Assembly: GCA_905221605.1 (NCBI GenBank)
Contig: CAJNDS010002350.1
Coordinates: 410,506-474,505 of the forward strand
From: Symbiodinium natans
Lineage: Eukaryota; Sar; Dinophyceae; Suessiales; Symbiodiniaceae
DNA length: 64,000 nucleotides
Direction of reading: 5' to 3'
Shown: positions 46,346-58,589 of the stretch, in pieces
How positions within the stretch are numbered: the stretch's first letter is position 1
Layout: every line of letters starts with the position of its first letter
The notes under the pieces: generated by a model
What the model was told of the DNA's origin: nothing
Database searches by the model: none
Seen by the model: the letters and a program-made list of their open reading frames with translations, nothing else
Made by a program: the position numbers and the translations under genes

Positions 46346-49300
46346 GAAAGATCAGGTTCGAAAAGAAGACCTGCAGTAGAGTCGGGCATTTGTGTTTAGT
46401 GTGCATGCTGGCCACTCCACCGCAATATATACACGGAGCTGAAAGTACAAAAGGAACTACCAGCTTGGTGGCCCGCGTGCCGTACTTTTTCCAGAGGTCC
46501 TGATGGGATTTGACAAAGTGGGACCCAAAATCATGCTTGTTAACCAGCCATTGTCTGCAGACCGCGCAGTGATGTGCGAGCTCCTGAAGCACGTCCTTGC
46601 GCCTGCAGAGATAGCTGAGTCCACCTCTACGAAATGATAGCTGAAAGTCAGAATCCGATACGACTGGAATTTTGTCTCGAACCTCTGTGGCACCGCGGGT
46701 GGGCTGGGCAGGAGGGAGGGCTATCGCTGAGCCGGTGGGAGCTGTGCATCGATTCAGTTTAATGTGGCGCCCCAAGCTACTCCATGTATTGAACTTGTTC
46801 AAGCAAAAACAACATTGTGGCATGCCATCAACCCCGTATCTGCGTATGTCAGCATTGACATCAGCAAACGACCTCGCAGCTGCATCAGGCTCATGTTCAG
46901 TTGAGTGTTTTTTTGTAACGTGCTGCCGCATGGCTGCTTGGGTATTAAAGTAAATGCCACATTCTGGACATGAAAAGCCCTCCTGCAATGGGATATGTAC
47001 CAGGGTGGAGTCGTGTTTTCGGTGGTACGTAGCCTCCAGGGCGAGCTGTTTGAACTCCATGATTCTGTTGTGCAGGATGTTCTCAATCATTGGGTCCTTC
47101 ATGATATCATCCGGCTCGATCTGTCTGTACAGTTGTTGAAGGTTAAGAAGTCGACTGGAGGCCAGTTTGTGTAAATGTTGCATTGGTTCTGGCAGGCCTA
47201 CTCTCTGTAATAGATCCAACGATCTCTCTCCCGTAAGATGAACTGGTGAGTTGGAAATTGCCCGAATTTGTTTGATCCATGCAACCGCAAACATGTCCGC
47301 TGATGTTTTGGTTAAGCCCGTACTCAGTAGTCCATACGTCATCGCTGGAAGAATAGTGCAACGCCATAGTCGAATGCGATGATGTAGCCGAAGAATCTTT
47401 CGGGCATTGACCAGTTTCCGCAAGCGATCGTAATTCGCCCTTCCAACTGCAATACGGTGTCGCATTGTCTGCTCTTCGAAGCTCGTGTATGACAATACTA
47501 TACCCATGTAGTGAAGCTGAGACACTAGTGGAATGAGCTCCACTGTCATAGTATTCGCTTCGAAGACCGGTACCTTCAGATGTTTTTCATCCTTTACAAG
47601 TTCGATGCAGGTGCGCTTGATCCGTTCCGAGCCTTTGCCCTGCACATGCAATATGGCCTTGGACTTGTTGGCGTTGACCTTCAAGCCAAATCTTCGAAGC
47701 AGCTGAAGGAGCTGACCCAGAGATTGAAGAGCACCATGAAGATCAGTCGGTGAGGTCAGCTCCCAGCATATGTGTTTGTCGTCAGCGAACATGGACAGCG
47801 TTCCTGTTGGAGAGCGCAAGCCACCGATAGCCTCAAATTCCTGATAGAGGAGTCCAGTGAATACCGACCATACAATCGGTGAGAGGCAGCAGCCCTGGCG
47901 AACACCTCGTCCTGCATTGACTAGAAGCCGGGTGCGTTTGTACGTGAGTTCGTATACCGTACCCTGGATCCATTGAGCACTCGCAGAGCATAGGCCTTCA
48001 GGAGCACCTGTGCGGCGAACGGCTTCCATAACCAAGGACCATGGGCCTGTGTCAAAGGCTTGAGACAGGTCCAGGGATACCTGGAGACCTGCTCGAAAAT
48101 CGGTCGTGCTCGTGCCCTGTCTGAGATGATGCAGATTGTAGGCTTGACTCTGTATGGTAGCACGAACTGATCGACAATGTTGTACTGCACGCATCAATGC
48201 ACACATAACGTCACGGCCTGGGAGGTATGCATATTGCGGGATCCTGCGCAGGTATCTTAGAGCATAGGGTTTGAAGTGCTGGGCCAGAATCGAAGTGTAC
48301 GCTTTGGAGAGAGGGTCTTGTAGGCCAATGGGGCGTAGAGACGTAAGGGGGCCTACTGGCTTGCCAGGTTTCTGAAGAAGAGCCACGGAGGTCATAAGCC
48401 ATGATGGAGGGTATCGGATGTCCGCCGTCTGGATGCCTTTTTGCACGGATAGCCACTGTCCAAGTGCTGGTGCAGCTATTTTCCAAAAAGGTGCAGGAGG
48501 AAGATGTGGGCTGACCGCTTTGCGTGGGCGAATCGCACATACTGCTTGTTGGATTTCGTTCGCAGTTATGCAGAATGTCGATTCATCACTTTGATCACCC
48601 GCAGCGGTGCACAGTGAAGGCGATTCCCACTGCAATGGAAGATGCCAGACTCCCTCGAAGTGCTTTCGAAGGTGTTTTTCTTCGTCGAGTTCGGAGATAA
48701 TCATACCTTCGGCATCCCGTATTTGTACCTGTTGACGTCGGGACTTGGGAGCCAGCTTGCGAACAAGTTTGTAAAGGGCCACTGTGTTGGATGTACTGGC
48801 CGCCTCCTCCGCCGTCTCCAGATAGGTCTGGAATCGTTCTCGCTTCAATCTTCGACCAACTTTTTGGGATTCCTTTCGCATTTTGTAGTATTGCACAAGG
48901 TGCCTCCAGCGACGTAGCAGTCCACGGAGCGGTGAGCCCATCATAGACCCTGTTTTGGCTGCCTTGTAGTGTCCCCACATTGTTTTGATGTATTGCTTCA
49001 GCTCCACTTGTTGTGGCGTGGGTGAGTGCTGCTCTGGAACCTTCAGAAAATAGCGGCTGCAAAGATCATGTAACAGTATCGGGATGTCGTCATACCGATC
49101 GAGGGGCAAAGTACTTAGTGACTCCATCATTTGGGCGCGGATGGTCTGAGAGATCGTACCAGGGTTCTGTACCTCCTGCAGGATGGCCGTAATATCGTAT
49201 TTGGGACATTGTCGTTGTTGCCATGTAGGTTTGGGTACATGAACTGTGCCCATAACTGGGTAGTGCTTCGTGTCCCTCCAAGCTCCGACAATGAAGTCAT

Positions 49301-50018
49301 GTTGAGGCATTGCATGCTTGGCCGGCCCTGTAGCTTGGGATTGCCTGGTAAATACATAGTCAATCTGAGTTTTGTACTTCAGATGAGTAAATGTATGTGG
49401 TCGTCGTCCTCGCCATGTATTCAGTGCACATAGTGCATGTTTGCGAACAACCTCCAAGAATTGTTCGACATCTTTAGCAATTTGGGCGTCCAAGGGTGCT
49501 CGTAAGCATGTGGCCGAGCCAACATATGGTTCTTCTCTGCGAAGTTGTAAGTTAAAGTCACCAGCCACCAAAACTTGATGCTCAACTGCCAAGGAACATA
49601 AGATCTTATCCAGGTTGCGATACAGTTGGGATCGCTTGAGATAGTGGGACTCCGGTTGTTGAAAAGATACCGCTTGATTGTAGCAGTTCAGAATGTCCAA
49701 CACACCCTTGCTGTGCGTGATACGGATGTGATCCAAGCGACCTTGTAGTACGCGACGTACACGAACCTCCTTGGTGGTCACATGTGGTATGTTGATCAGG
49801 GTCAACAGTCCTGCCGATTTGTCTTTTTCTGCATGGCCCGAGGAGATATGCATCCATCCTTTGGATTCCCATTCGCTCGTAATACTCCAATGGGACTCCT
49901 GCAGAAATACAACGTGAGGTCTTTGCTGCGAAGGTAGCTCGTCCAGCCATTGAATTAATTCTGGTAACAGCATATTGCCTAGGCCACTGCAGTTCCATGT
50001 CATATATCTCAGCGTCAT
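46344..50018 (-). CDS. LINE endonuclease / reverse transcriptase / zinc-finger protein
   Basis: From ATG MTLRYMTWNCSGLG. Endonuclease motifs in order: WNCSGLG, VVFLQESHW, QGRLDHIRI, VAGDFNLQL, TQIDYVF and TKHYPVM (Asn, Glu, Asp and His of the apurinic endonuclease family). RT: SLRPIGLQDPLSKAY, then SLDLSQAFDTGPW (motif A), GRGVRQGCCLSPIVWSVF (B) and LSMFADDKHICWEL (C). The last 300 or so residues hold four Cys/His fingers (CPECGIYFNTQAAMRQHVTKKH; CCFCLNKF; CAVCRQWL; CIYCGG). The exact C-terminus is unclear because the phase stays open; I end it where the next ORF starts. The N-terminus could lie upstream in the same open phase. Confidence 0.88.
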
Positions 50019-50760
50019 GTGGCCGGGCCGACGGCTCCAGGTGTGTAGCGGTCGTCTGCCTTCAGTGAAACTACGAAAACAAGTATTGCGCATACCGAGA
50101 CTCTGTGCCGTGTGCAATCTACCCCTGTACATGGTTTCGCCAGCCTTTCCCTCGGAAATGCGTTTCTGCACTCTCATCCTCGCTCTTCGGAAAGATCGTT
50201 TGCAGGCCTGCGTGTTTGTGAAGCTGACAGGCCGATCGTAACCGAGATCGTGCACGTTCCCGGGTCCCGAAAGACGAGTACCCGGTTCAGCCTCCTGGAC
50301 GGAGGAGGCCACCCTCGGTTCTACGACAGCTGTTGCAGCATATATACAAGAAGAGAGTACGAGTAGCCGCAACCATGCACCATAAGTAGGTGTACCTTGG
50401 AAGCTGTCGCCTCGGGACTTGGGACCCGAGCGGCTCTTATTCTGGAATCCTCCTGAGATAAACCATTGAGAAAAATTGGTAGTCTGTCTGTCATCATGCT
50501 TGGAACATAGAGCTGAGATAAAGAGAATGCACCCACCGAGCTGGCCGCACGCTGCCATCATGTAGTACGCGAGAAAGTACCAGACCTTACACGCCCCAGC
50601 TGCGAGAGTCGATGTACAATATTGACTCTGAGGGAACCCACGTCTCAGACGCTTCGTACATGCTTTATAGCGGAAGCGGGCCCATGGATGCGATCTGCTT
50701 TTTACTCCCCATATCCGATCAAGTGCTCTGAAAGTTGCCGTCTGCCATATCGTGGCTCTG

Positions 50761-51513
50761 TTAGTCCTCAGCACGAGGTGGGGTCCTCTCTGACGTGATC
50801 TGCGATGGCATTGAGGTTGTCGACATTGGTAGCGATGTTCCCCGAACCACTCTGACCGGCTCCAAGACCACGTCGTGATGCGCTGTGAGAGCTCCGTCCA
50901 CATTGTGCACAAACCCTTGCCGGAGATGGAAGAACCAACTGCGTGTTGGTTGCCCGGCGACTGATATTGTCGGGCCCTCGTTGAACTCCAAGTGCCAAGT
51001 TTGCAGCCGTTGCCCCACATCAGCAATTGGCGGGTGGCCCACTCCGAAGCCCACTGTACCAGGAACCGATAGTGGTGGCGCCCCTGTTGGGGGGGGTGGC
51101 CCACCGCGTGATAGGAAGGGTCGTGGCGTAGTGGCCGAGGTAGCTGGGCGAGGATGCCCTGGTGCTTTGGCCGGTGTAGACGGAATCGAGGCTTTGGGAA
51201 CATCGGCTGAGGCTCCTCGTCCTGTGATGATGCCCGTGTCCATGCTGGTGGTCGCAGGCCTGGGAGTCGGCATTGAAGGCTTGGGAGTATCGGCTGAGGC
51301 TCGACTTCCCGTGGAGGTGCCGGTCCCCCGTCCTGTGACACTGGGTCTGGAGGTGGCGTCTCCATCTTCTGCAGGTGTCTCCGAAGGGCTGTCGAAGATT
51401 TCGCTTTCCATCCTTGCATAGGAGTCATCCGAGATGTCGTCGTCGGTGAGTCGTGACTTCCTTCGCTTCGATGGCGGAGTCGCCGGGTGGTTTGCCCTTC
51501 TTTTGGGAGACAT
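50761..51513 (-). CDS. LINE ORF, Pro/Thr-rich basic-start protein
   Basis: 250 residues starting MSPKRRANHPATPPSKRRKSR, a nuclear-signal-like opening, then a disordered Ser/Thr/Pro region. It ends with a folded-looking segment (LQTWHLEFNEGPTISVAGQPTRSWFFHLRQGFVHNVDGAL). It overlaps a different open phase but has the better composition. It may be an ORF1-type RNA-binding protein. Confidence 0.5.
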   Translation of the reverse strand: MSPKRRANHPATPPSKRRKSRLTDDDISDDSYARMESEIFDSPSETPAEDGDATSRPSVTGRGTGTSTGSRASADTPKPSMPTPRPATTSMDTGIITGRGASADVPKASIPSTPAKAPGHPRPATSATTPRPFLSRGGPPPPTGAPPLSVPGTVGFGVGHPPIADVGQRLQTWHLEFNEGPTISVAGQPTRSWFFHLRQGFVHNVDGALTAHHDVVLEPVRVVRGTSLPMSTTSMPSQITSERTPPRAED

Positions 51514-52622
51514 TGCGCAGGGCAGGCGGTAGCAATACAGGCAGTAGTCCCGGCTACCGGGCTGTCGATATAAGGATTCTGAGCCTGATATACCCCAAGG
51601 TGAAAGTCAGCATCAGCACGCTCATACATGGTATGAAAATAATATGAGTCAGCAACGGTAATCATCCTGCATACAAGCTGTAGCTGCTCATGGTCGATGG
51701 TGCAAGAGCTTGGGTCCAGACCATGATGTAAACTCGCTGTGTAGCGGGATGGGTCTGATAGTGTCGGAGGCGTCACCTGTTGCAATACATAGTGATATTG
51801 CAGATGCTCGCATGCCGGAGTCACAAGGGACCTGTGGCAGTGGGACTGATTCCGTCTGCGGATGTTATCCATGGATCCCTCCACGAAATGGACGACTGTC
51901 CTGCAGTGGCATCGAGTTACGCAATCCACATCGAATACCCATACGTGTATTGCAACCAATGCATAGTGCACCATGGGTACGGTATACTTTTCCAGCTGTG
52001 CAGAGAGATCCATTTGTACAGATTCACCAGCTACATCCGATACTGCATTGGTATCGGCCACGGGCTTGTTGTCCGAAGATGTTGATTGATCTGGGGCTGC
52101 GGTGTCGACGTCGGCTGCCACCTCCCCTTCTATTGAAGTCCCCTGATCGATGGCTGTAGTGTCGTCCACCTTGTCCTCTGGACCTGCATCCGGGAGGGTA
52201 GCTGCCGGTTCCACGGAGATAGTCGCCGCATCCGGTGTCTCGCCGTTCTCCAAGTTCGCGTCCTGCTGGATGACCTCCTCCGTATCACCAGGGTGGGATG
52301 GCCGCTCATCGGGAGGTGTTTCGGCCACTGTCGCCGAGGTGGCTTGAAGACGTTGTAGCTGCCGGAGTCGTCGGTCTTTGGCCTGTTGTTGTAATTCCTG
52401 CAGGGACATAGCGTCCCGACACTCTTTGTAGCTCTTCGGCTTCTTCGAGGTGATCAGCATGGTGCCCGTGGGAAATTCCTTCACGCGAGTGCGCTGCTTT
52501 GCCTTGGCTTTCGATTTCACTCTGGTCTTCTTCACCGTCTTCTTCGGAATAGGCTGTGCTTCTGACTCCGATGCTTGGCTTGTCTTCTTCTCATCCTTCT
52601 GTTTCTTCCTGTGTGTAAGCAT
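51510..52622 (-). CDS. LINE ORF, Lys-rich start and acidic middle
   Basis: Starts MLTHRKKQKDEKK. Basic segment (KKTRVKSKAKAKQRTRVK), a coiled coil (LQELQQQAKDRRLRQLQRLQ), an acidic Thr/Ala section, then a compact Cys/His-containing part (VWVFDVDCVTRCHCRTVVHF; LQLVCRMITVADSYYFHTMY). No stop occurs in phase; I end the call where the next ORF begins. Its start overlaps the preceding ORF's end by 32 bases. Confidence 0.5.
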
Positions 52623-53352
52623 CGTAGAAATACTGGCCAGGCGTCTCTCCTCTGCCTCCTTTTCGACTAAGGTGGTGCTCTGGCGGCTGGAGGTTTTTCC
52701 AGCAGTACCAACAGGCTTCCTCCGCTCCGTTCGCTCCAGAGGTCGTACACGATGAATGCGATGAGGTCGTATCCCGCCTGGTGACCTCGTTGCCGGCTCG
52801 CGCTTCGCGAAGAATCACTGGAGCTGCCGGCTCCAGGGAGCGGTCTCGTGGCACTGATCCGACCACCCTAATAATAGTGGTCGAGGAGCTGTTGCTGGAG
52901 GATGAAGTCGTTGGTGAGCGAACATTGTTATGAGCACAAGGTCGATGCCGTGGAGAAGGCGAAATAAGCCGTGCTGGACATGTGTGTCTCGGTGATGGTG
53001 ACTGTGATGGTGATACCATACCTGCATCCACCGAGGCCTCGCTGAGTTCTTCTTCTGGCTGTATGTTACGAGGCCAGCGAAAGAAACCACCTGCCTCACC
53101 TGTGTGCAGCTCTCTAGCATCGTCCGGTGTCGGTGACTGTGAGGGTGTTCGTTGTCGGGCTGCCCGCTGTGGCCGATGGCGGGGCAATGGGCGTCGCCCA
53201 GGTTCTCCACATAGCCTTGGTAACGGGGATCGCACCGGTTGAGGATCTCGTCGCCTCAGAGGAACTCTGCTTCTGGTTCGACTTCTGGAGGCATCCATAC
53301 GTGTAGAACGATACCCATGGCGAGGTAGTGGACTGCGACCGCGGTTTGCCAT
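52591..53352 (-). CDS. LINE ORF, Arg/Ser/Pro-rich with C-terminal Cys motif
   Basis: 253 residues from MANRGRSPLPRHG. Arg/Ser/Pro repeats (RSRTRSRVPLRRRDP), like RNA-binding proteins, then a Ser run, then CWYCWKNLQPPEHH. It ends 32 bases inside the next ORF. An alternative phase (53614-53340: LECFTALLHGATFVLCHRLY) directly upstream also looks coding and may be joined by a frame change. Confidence 0.5.
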   Translation of the reverse strand: MANRGRSPLPRHGYRSTRMDASRSRTRSRVPLRRRDPQPVRSPLPRLCGEPGRRPLPRHRPQRAARQRTPSQSPTPDDARELHTGEAGGFFRWPRNIQPEEELSEASVDAGMVSPSQSPSPRHTCPARLISPSPRHRPCAHNNVRSPTTSSSSNSSSTTIIRVVGSVPRDRSLEPAAPVILREARAGNEVTRRDTTSSHSSCTTSGANGAEEACWYCWKNLQPPEHHLSRKGGRGETPGQYFYDAYTQEETEG

Positions 53353-53692
53353 GGTATAACACTCCGAGGTATATGGGGACTGGGAGATGGGATGTAGTGC
53401 ATACCAGGACTGTAGGTTCCACCATATGCCAGTTGCTTTTCTTATATGAAGGGCATCGCTGCAGCAACCTCTTGTTTGCTTTGAGCAACTGAAGCAATGT
53501 GTTTGCTGTGTACAGTCGGTGGCAGAGAACGAAAGTTGCACCGTGCAAAAGAGCAGTGAAGCACTCGAGTTGCAAAGGCCCTGCCGCTGCTCGATAGTTG
53601 TCCACCATGTACACCCATCAATTCGCCCCATTATACCAGCAAGATGCCTGAGACAGCAGGAAGTGTCCTTACTACCTATACCATCGCTGTGT

Positions 53693-54085
53693 TTAGTCGT
53701 TGTCCTCACAAAGCTCGTGGCATGTAGTGCAGAAGCTCGCGACATCATCGGGGTGGTGCCTATACATGGTTGCCAGATATTGTATGTATAAGTCTCTGTC
53801 CAGCACTTGTTTTGCAAAGTGAAGCAATCCGCTGACGTTCTCGCTGTTCGTAAGAGCTGAGGCCAGGGCTTGTGCATAATGCTGACAGGACTGGCTGGTG
53901 CCAACGTACGCGTCTGCAATAATCTCCAAGAGACATGCCCTGTACCGCCAATGCATACTTGCTGTAACAGACTCAGCACCACCAGACATTTGAGCTGCCG
54001 ACCTGTGTGCCATGGCAATGGCCGGATCATAATACCAGCCCAGAGAGCCAGCATCATGTACACCAGAAGCATGCTCGCCATCCAT
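53693..54085 (-). CDS. First LINE ORF, small Cys/His protein
   Basis: 130 residues, MDGEHASGVHDAG at the start. Helical middle (MHWRYRACLLEIIADAYVG; YAQALASALTNSENVSGLLHFAKQVL). It ends MYRHHPDDVASFCTTCHELCEDND, a His/Cys cluster that could bind zinc. No family recognised. The overlapping frame from 54081 is less protein-like here. Confidence 0.5.
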   Translation of the reverse strand: MDGEHASGVHDAGSLGWYYDPAIAMAHRSAAQMSGGAESVTASMHWRYRACLLEIIADAYVGTSQSCQHYAQALASALTNSENVSGLLHFAKQVLDRDLYIQYLATMYRHHPDDVASFCTTCHELCEDND

Positions 54086-54110
54086 GAAAAATACAGCAGC
54101 GGTGTGTGAA

Positions 54111-54379
54111 AAAGAAGGACTTAAACAGCGCGCCTTCTATGGCAACAACGCAGTAAGATTGTGACTACGTCTCAATGAAACACAAGAAAGTCGCATGTTG
54201 GAAAAAAACCCATAGACTGCATAGCGAAATAAAGTACCGGACACTGGAGGTACAAAAGTGAACATGCAAAAGACCTAGTTCTCGGAGGAAAGCACAGGTA
54301 ACAACTCGAGCCGAGAACCTTCACATTCGCCGAGGCAGGTTGGGGTGCCATGGAAACTTCCTATTACAAGCGTCCGTGC
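54111..54379. other. Boundary region of the LINE
   Basis: No gene. Contains the probable 5' leader and junction of the LINE; the exact end is not visible. Confidence 0.3.
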
Positions 54380-54545
54380 GCCCCATGGTGGTCAGCCACT
54401 GGGGACTTACAAGTGAGCACTGCAGACCAGCCCAGGGCTCCCCATGGTGGTCAGCCAGTGGGGCAGCCGCGAGCCGCAGCCAAGAGCAGCAGGCTCCCTG
54501 GAGGCTCCCAGGACGGAAGCCATTGAGTAGCGACAGCTACCCATT
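54380..54545 (+). repeat. Dispersed host repeat, copy 3
   Basis: Two CCCCATGGTGGTCAGCCA words (near 54385 and 54440), the second followed by GTGGGGCAGCCGCGAGC; later GAGTAGCGACAGCTACC as in copy 1. More diverged than copies 1 and 2. Confidence 0.6.
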
Positions 54546-54597
54546 CCGATAATACAGTCCAGCGGTCCCACCCATGCAATCAGGTGCGTTTAAGGGA

Positions 54598-56826
54598 TTA
54601 TTGCCAAGGGCCTTCCCAGTCAGGGCGTCGTGGGCGGTAGCCTGCAGAGACAGTATGGGCCCGTCTTCCTGACTTTTTGGCAACCGGCTTAGTACCTTCG
54701 GCCACTTTCAAATCCTCGTCACTGGCGGCATCACGAGGCCTGACGCATACTTGTGGCAACTCCTCCTCGCTAACCCCCCACTCAGGGATGCCAGTTGGGA
54801 TGGAGCCCCCTATGTGCCGTTTCATTGAGGCTTGGGCTGCATGCCACATCGTCCGGATGGCGTCCTGTATTTGCCGATATTGCACAACACCTTCGTCCCG
54901 ATACTGAAAGGGGAAGGTGGTAAGCGCGGCAGCGAGGGCCGAGGGCTCGGGCTCCTTGGGAGTGCCATGGCAGTACAGCTTGAACCAGAAGCTGTTGAGT
55001 TGCTGCTTAGTTGGATGCTTGGATCTTGCGAGCCCCTTGAGGGCAGCCCAATGAGCAGTGGCAGCATCATACCACGCATTCCGGGAACGTTGGGGTCCAT
55101 GCTTAGTAGGTGTTGTGCTGAGCCCTTTCCAATGCTCATCGTCAATGACCGGCAGCCGAAAAGGAGCAGCAACATCAACTTCTCGCAAGGCCGCAAGGTC
55201 AGTAGTTCGCAGTTCAGAGAAACGCCAATCGTGCACCTGCGCCTCTGGTTCGTCCGCTTCCTCTGCCAGGTCCTCCATCGATGCGGGAGACACAGCTTCC
55301 GTGTCGGAAGAGACACTGTACACATCCGGCGAGGTTTGGACCTCGTTCACACCCGCGTTTTCGCCACGGGGCGAGGCAAGCAGGCTTTCTAAGGGCAGCA
55401 CGAGGAACACAGCCATCCGAGCAGTAGTGTCGGGCCATTCCAGGTTAAAGACGGACCAAGTGCTCAATGTTCTGATTGGCCACCGAGGCTGCTAGGACGA
55501 GCCTGATGGCCTCAAGAAAATGGGCAGGGGGCAACTCCGGCTTAAACTCTTGGTATCGGCGCTGCCCAAGCGTTTGTGAGCCCTGCAGCGAAATTCCAAG
55601 GAACGCATTCAGGCTAGGCTGCTTGTGCGAGCCTGGCTGCCTCCATATCCGTGTGTTTGGCGGCCTCCGCCCATGCCTGCAAGGCCTCCTGGGACACCTG
55701 CCCACTGACCTGAGGGAGTCCGCTACTCGGGTCCACCGCATACTTGGTTGCAGGGCATGTGGGCAGCCGATAAGCGCGGCCGGCAAGGAAAGCCAGCATG
55801 GCCGCTAGCGGCACATTGACCTGTAGGTCAGTAATCTTGTGGTCGGATTCGCGGAAGCCCACAACAATGGGCAGTCCGGCAGTGCGCTCCAGGGGCCCTT
55901 TTTGGTGGGACTCAAATGCGAGCACGAGCGCACCCAGCCAATAATCCGGGTCAGAGTAGCACATCATGGCCGGAAAGCTGGCGTTGATGACGCTCGGCAA
56001 ATCCACCACCGCGAAGAAAAGATCCGCAATATACTGGGCTACCCTACCAGGGACTCCGAGAGCCTTGCTTTATCTAACTGCGGAACCGGGCATGCCAACA
56101 TATTCGCAAGGTCAACATGTTGCAGCGCTCCCGACAATCGAAGGCATTGCGCAATGATGGGGTCGTAGACCTTCAGATAAGACGCCGGGAAAGTCTCAGG
56201 CAAATGAAGAAGGGTGTCTGCGATTTGTATCAACGCGTCCGAATCCTGCAGCTGGTGCGGTAAGCCATTTAACAACTCTTCATAGGTCCTATATGCACAA
56301 AGCTGCTGGCAATGTGTCGTGAGATGATTCGAGTCACGCAGGCTCATGTAGGGCCTAGGCTTCATTCTTCCCAAAGTGATGTCCTGCTTGGAGTGCGCGC
56401 CACATAAGCCCACAGACCGATGTTGTTTTGGCCTGCATTGGGGGCGTAGCGGGCCAGGGACGTCGATGCATCTTGGTCCCCTTGCGCCAAGCCCTCGAAG
56501 GAACCTGGAGCAGCAGAGCCCATTGCAGATCTCGCTGTGCTCCCCCTGACCTTGCCTCCATCGCTGCTCGGCAGGTGCTTCCCATGTCCGCAAGGAAAGT
56601 CGGCCCCTCGCCCAGGATCACGGTTCTTAGGAGCCGCTGGAACCAAAAATCCAAGCCGAGAGGGCCAAGCGAACCCAGCAGCACTCGCGATCCCAGAACC
56701 CCGGCCAATCCGAGATGCAGTGCGTGGGAGCCGGGTTCTGGGGTAGAAGGACGACGCACTCGGTGGTGGGTCCCTAATGTTGCCGCTACGGCGGGGAGGG
56801 GCCGATGGGGTACCGCCTCCTTCCAA
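54598..56826 (-). pseudogene. Unrecognised protein gene with several frame changes
   Basis: Sense runs through five minus-strand segments in shifting phase: 56826-56362, 56593-56039, 56009-55614, about 55620-55445 and 55467-54598. At each junction the neighbouring phase continues plausibly (for example DKARLSESLVG then RVAQYIADLFFAVVDLPSV near 56040). Together they would make about 740 residues. Content includes LYCHGTPKEPEPSALAAAL and ALIQIADTLLHLPETFPASYLK; no motif identifies it. It could be a decayed retroelement Gag, a spliced host gene, or sequence with indel errors. Upstream sense may extend to about 56930. Confidence 0.5.
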
Positions 56827-56929
56827 CGTCAGATTGCCTCCATCAACAGGAGTCGTTACTAGTTTCCACAGTGCGACACGTGAAGGGGATGCGGCGGACT
56901 GACTGCAGCAGTAACAGAGCTTCGGGCAG

Positions 56930-58589
56930 CCTTGGGCCCAGGCCTGGGCCTATGCCGTTCCCCCCTGCTTTGGCAAGTTTTCTTACACACCTTGCGCAAG
57001 CTAAAGCCACCCTCCAAGCAATGATTCAGCAAGAAATGCCCTTCTACCAACCGGACGCACTGGTTAACAATAGAAATTAGGCAACCTTTGCACTAGAAGC
57101 TGCTGAGAGCTTTGTAATGCAAAGGGCTTGCTGCAATGCTTTCCCATTGTGCAGGAACAGTGCTTTGGGTGCATGACGGTGGTGCGTCAAAAACCGAAAT
57201 TCGGTCTTGCCGAAGGAGCTACGGAAGCATTGGTTCAACTTATTCAGGTGGGACAACACTTCGACGCTCTTAAAGCGCTTAAAGCAAGAGAAGACGTGTT
57301 GATGTTACGGCTGTCCGCGTTGGCACTTATGGTTCAAAACCCCTCTTTGTAATGATGATTGCTGTAAATGGCGTGCATTCGTACTTCACGCCCCCCTCCT
57401 CCTACTCTGACTGCGGTGGTTTGGGCTTAAACCAGTTGTGAACGCCCGGGCACAACCGACCATGCTTGCCGCCACACGCAAACTTCCATTCTGGCGCTAT
57501 CAAGATGCCATTGGCAGTCATTCCTGCACAACTGCCTCTGAATCCACAGTTTTTCCTGCTCCAGCGGAAGTGATTCTGGTTGCTCTCCTTGGAGAGAGCA
57601 AATCGAGCAAAACCTTCTCTCCATCCAAAGGGACCGCCTGCACCAAGGCGTCTCCTGTGGAGAGTCCAGAGATTACTTGCAAGATTATGGAAACCTGGCC
57701 GAAGAGGAACTCTTACTGGCTTGGCTCTCATTGAAATTATTGCAAGGTGGGTTTGGCCATCCAACTCCGTGTGACCATATCAAAGCCAGGGAAAATTAGA
57801 GCGCAATCTCCTTTGGTCGGGCATAAAACAGGATGGAGTGGAGTCGATGCTCTTTTCCAGGTCTTAACTCCTAGAGCTGCAAATAATTGCCCGTAAATTG
57901 TGCAAGGTCGAGCATTCCAATACTACTTCTCTTGGCCATGGTGATCTGTTTATGTCTCTCCTCGCAGCTAGCTGGACCCTTGCTTGCGCTCCGAAACCGT
58001 AATTGCTGTGACTCGATTTTCGTACTTTGATGTTGATGTTTTTTTGGTTTGACTTGTTTGTGTATAAGCTTTCCAATATTGTTCTTCTTGGTGTTTTGAG
58101 CATTTTGAAGCGCTTCTTTTCCCAACACTCAATGATCTGAATGGAAGCGCCTCTAAACAGAGCAACCTGATTCTAGTATTTCGATTTTTGATGCTTGGTG
58201 GGGGCTTAGCAAAACTTGCTTAGTGCCTGCAAGGCTCGGCGACTACGTCCGTCTGCTAGAGGTGCAGGGGCCCCCTCTATCGCGTCACCACGGGATCTTG
58301 CGTGGGAAGCTGGCTCTTCGGCACAAGGCCCTGGCCTGAAAGTGTCTGCACGGTTTCAGGGCTGTCACGGTTGATGCAAGGTTTTGAGCTTCAGGGCAGC
58401 TTCGGGCTAATGGAAACTTGGGAGGTTTCGGGGGTCTTGGCGTTTCAGGAGCCTTCGCTCCGTGGATACCTCTTCTGGAAGGTAGGGCAGAAGGTGATCC
58501 ATGAGTGCTGGAGTTGGGGTTCCGGAGAGCTCAGGGCCACGGCTCGCCCAACCTTCTCTATTTTTCTTCTTTCTTCATTCCTTTCTTAA
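56930..58589. other. Host sequence without supported genes
   Basis: A plus-strand frame at 57128-57352 (FGLAEGATEALVQLIQVGQHFDALKALK) looks helical but is short. A minus-strand frame at 57402-57764 is Cys/Trp-rich. Neither can be supported alone. Confidence 0.3.

Larger units (their letters stand above)
44449..54110 (-). mobile_element. LINE-like non-LTR retrotransposon with a chain of small ORFs
   Basis: Read on the minus strand. It encodes basic and zinc-finger-like N-terminal proteins, an apurinic-type endonuclease fused to RT and zinc fingers, and small downstream ORFs ending in a USP-type protease. Endonuclease before RT and no LTRs make it a LINE. The 3' limit is placed where the 126-bp host repeat stops matching, and the 5' limit just upstream of the first ORF; both are approximate. 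I found no poly-A tail or target duplication. One phase is open for 2451 codons (52622-45267), but parts of it are overlapped by better-looking ORFs. Confidence 0.8.
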
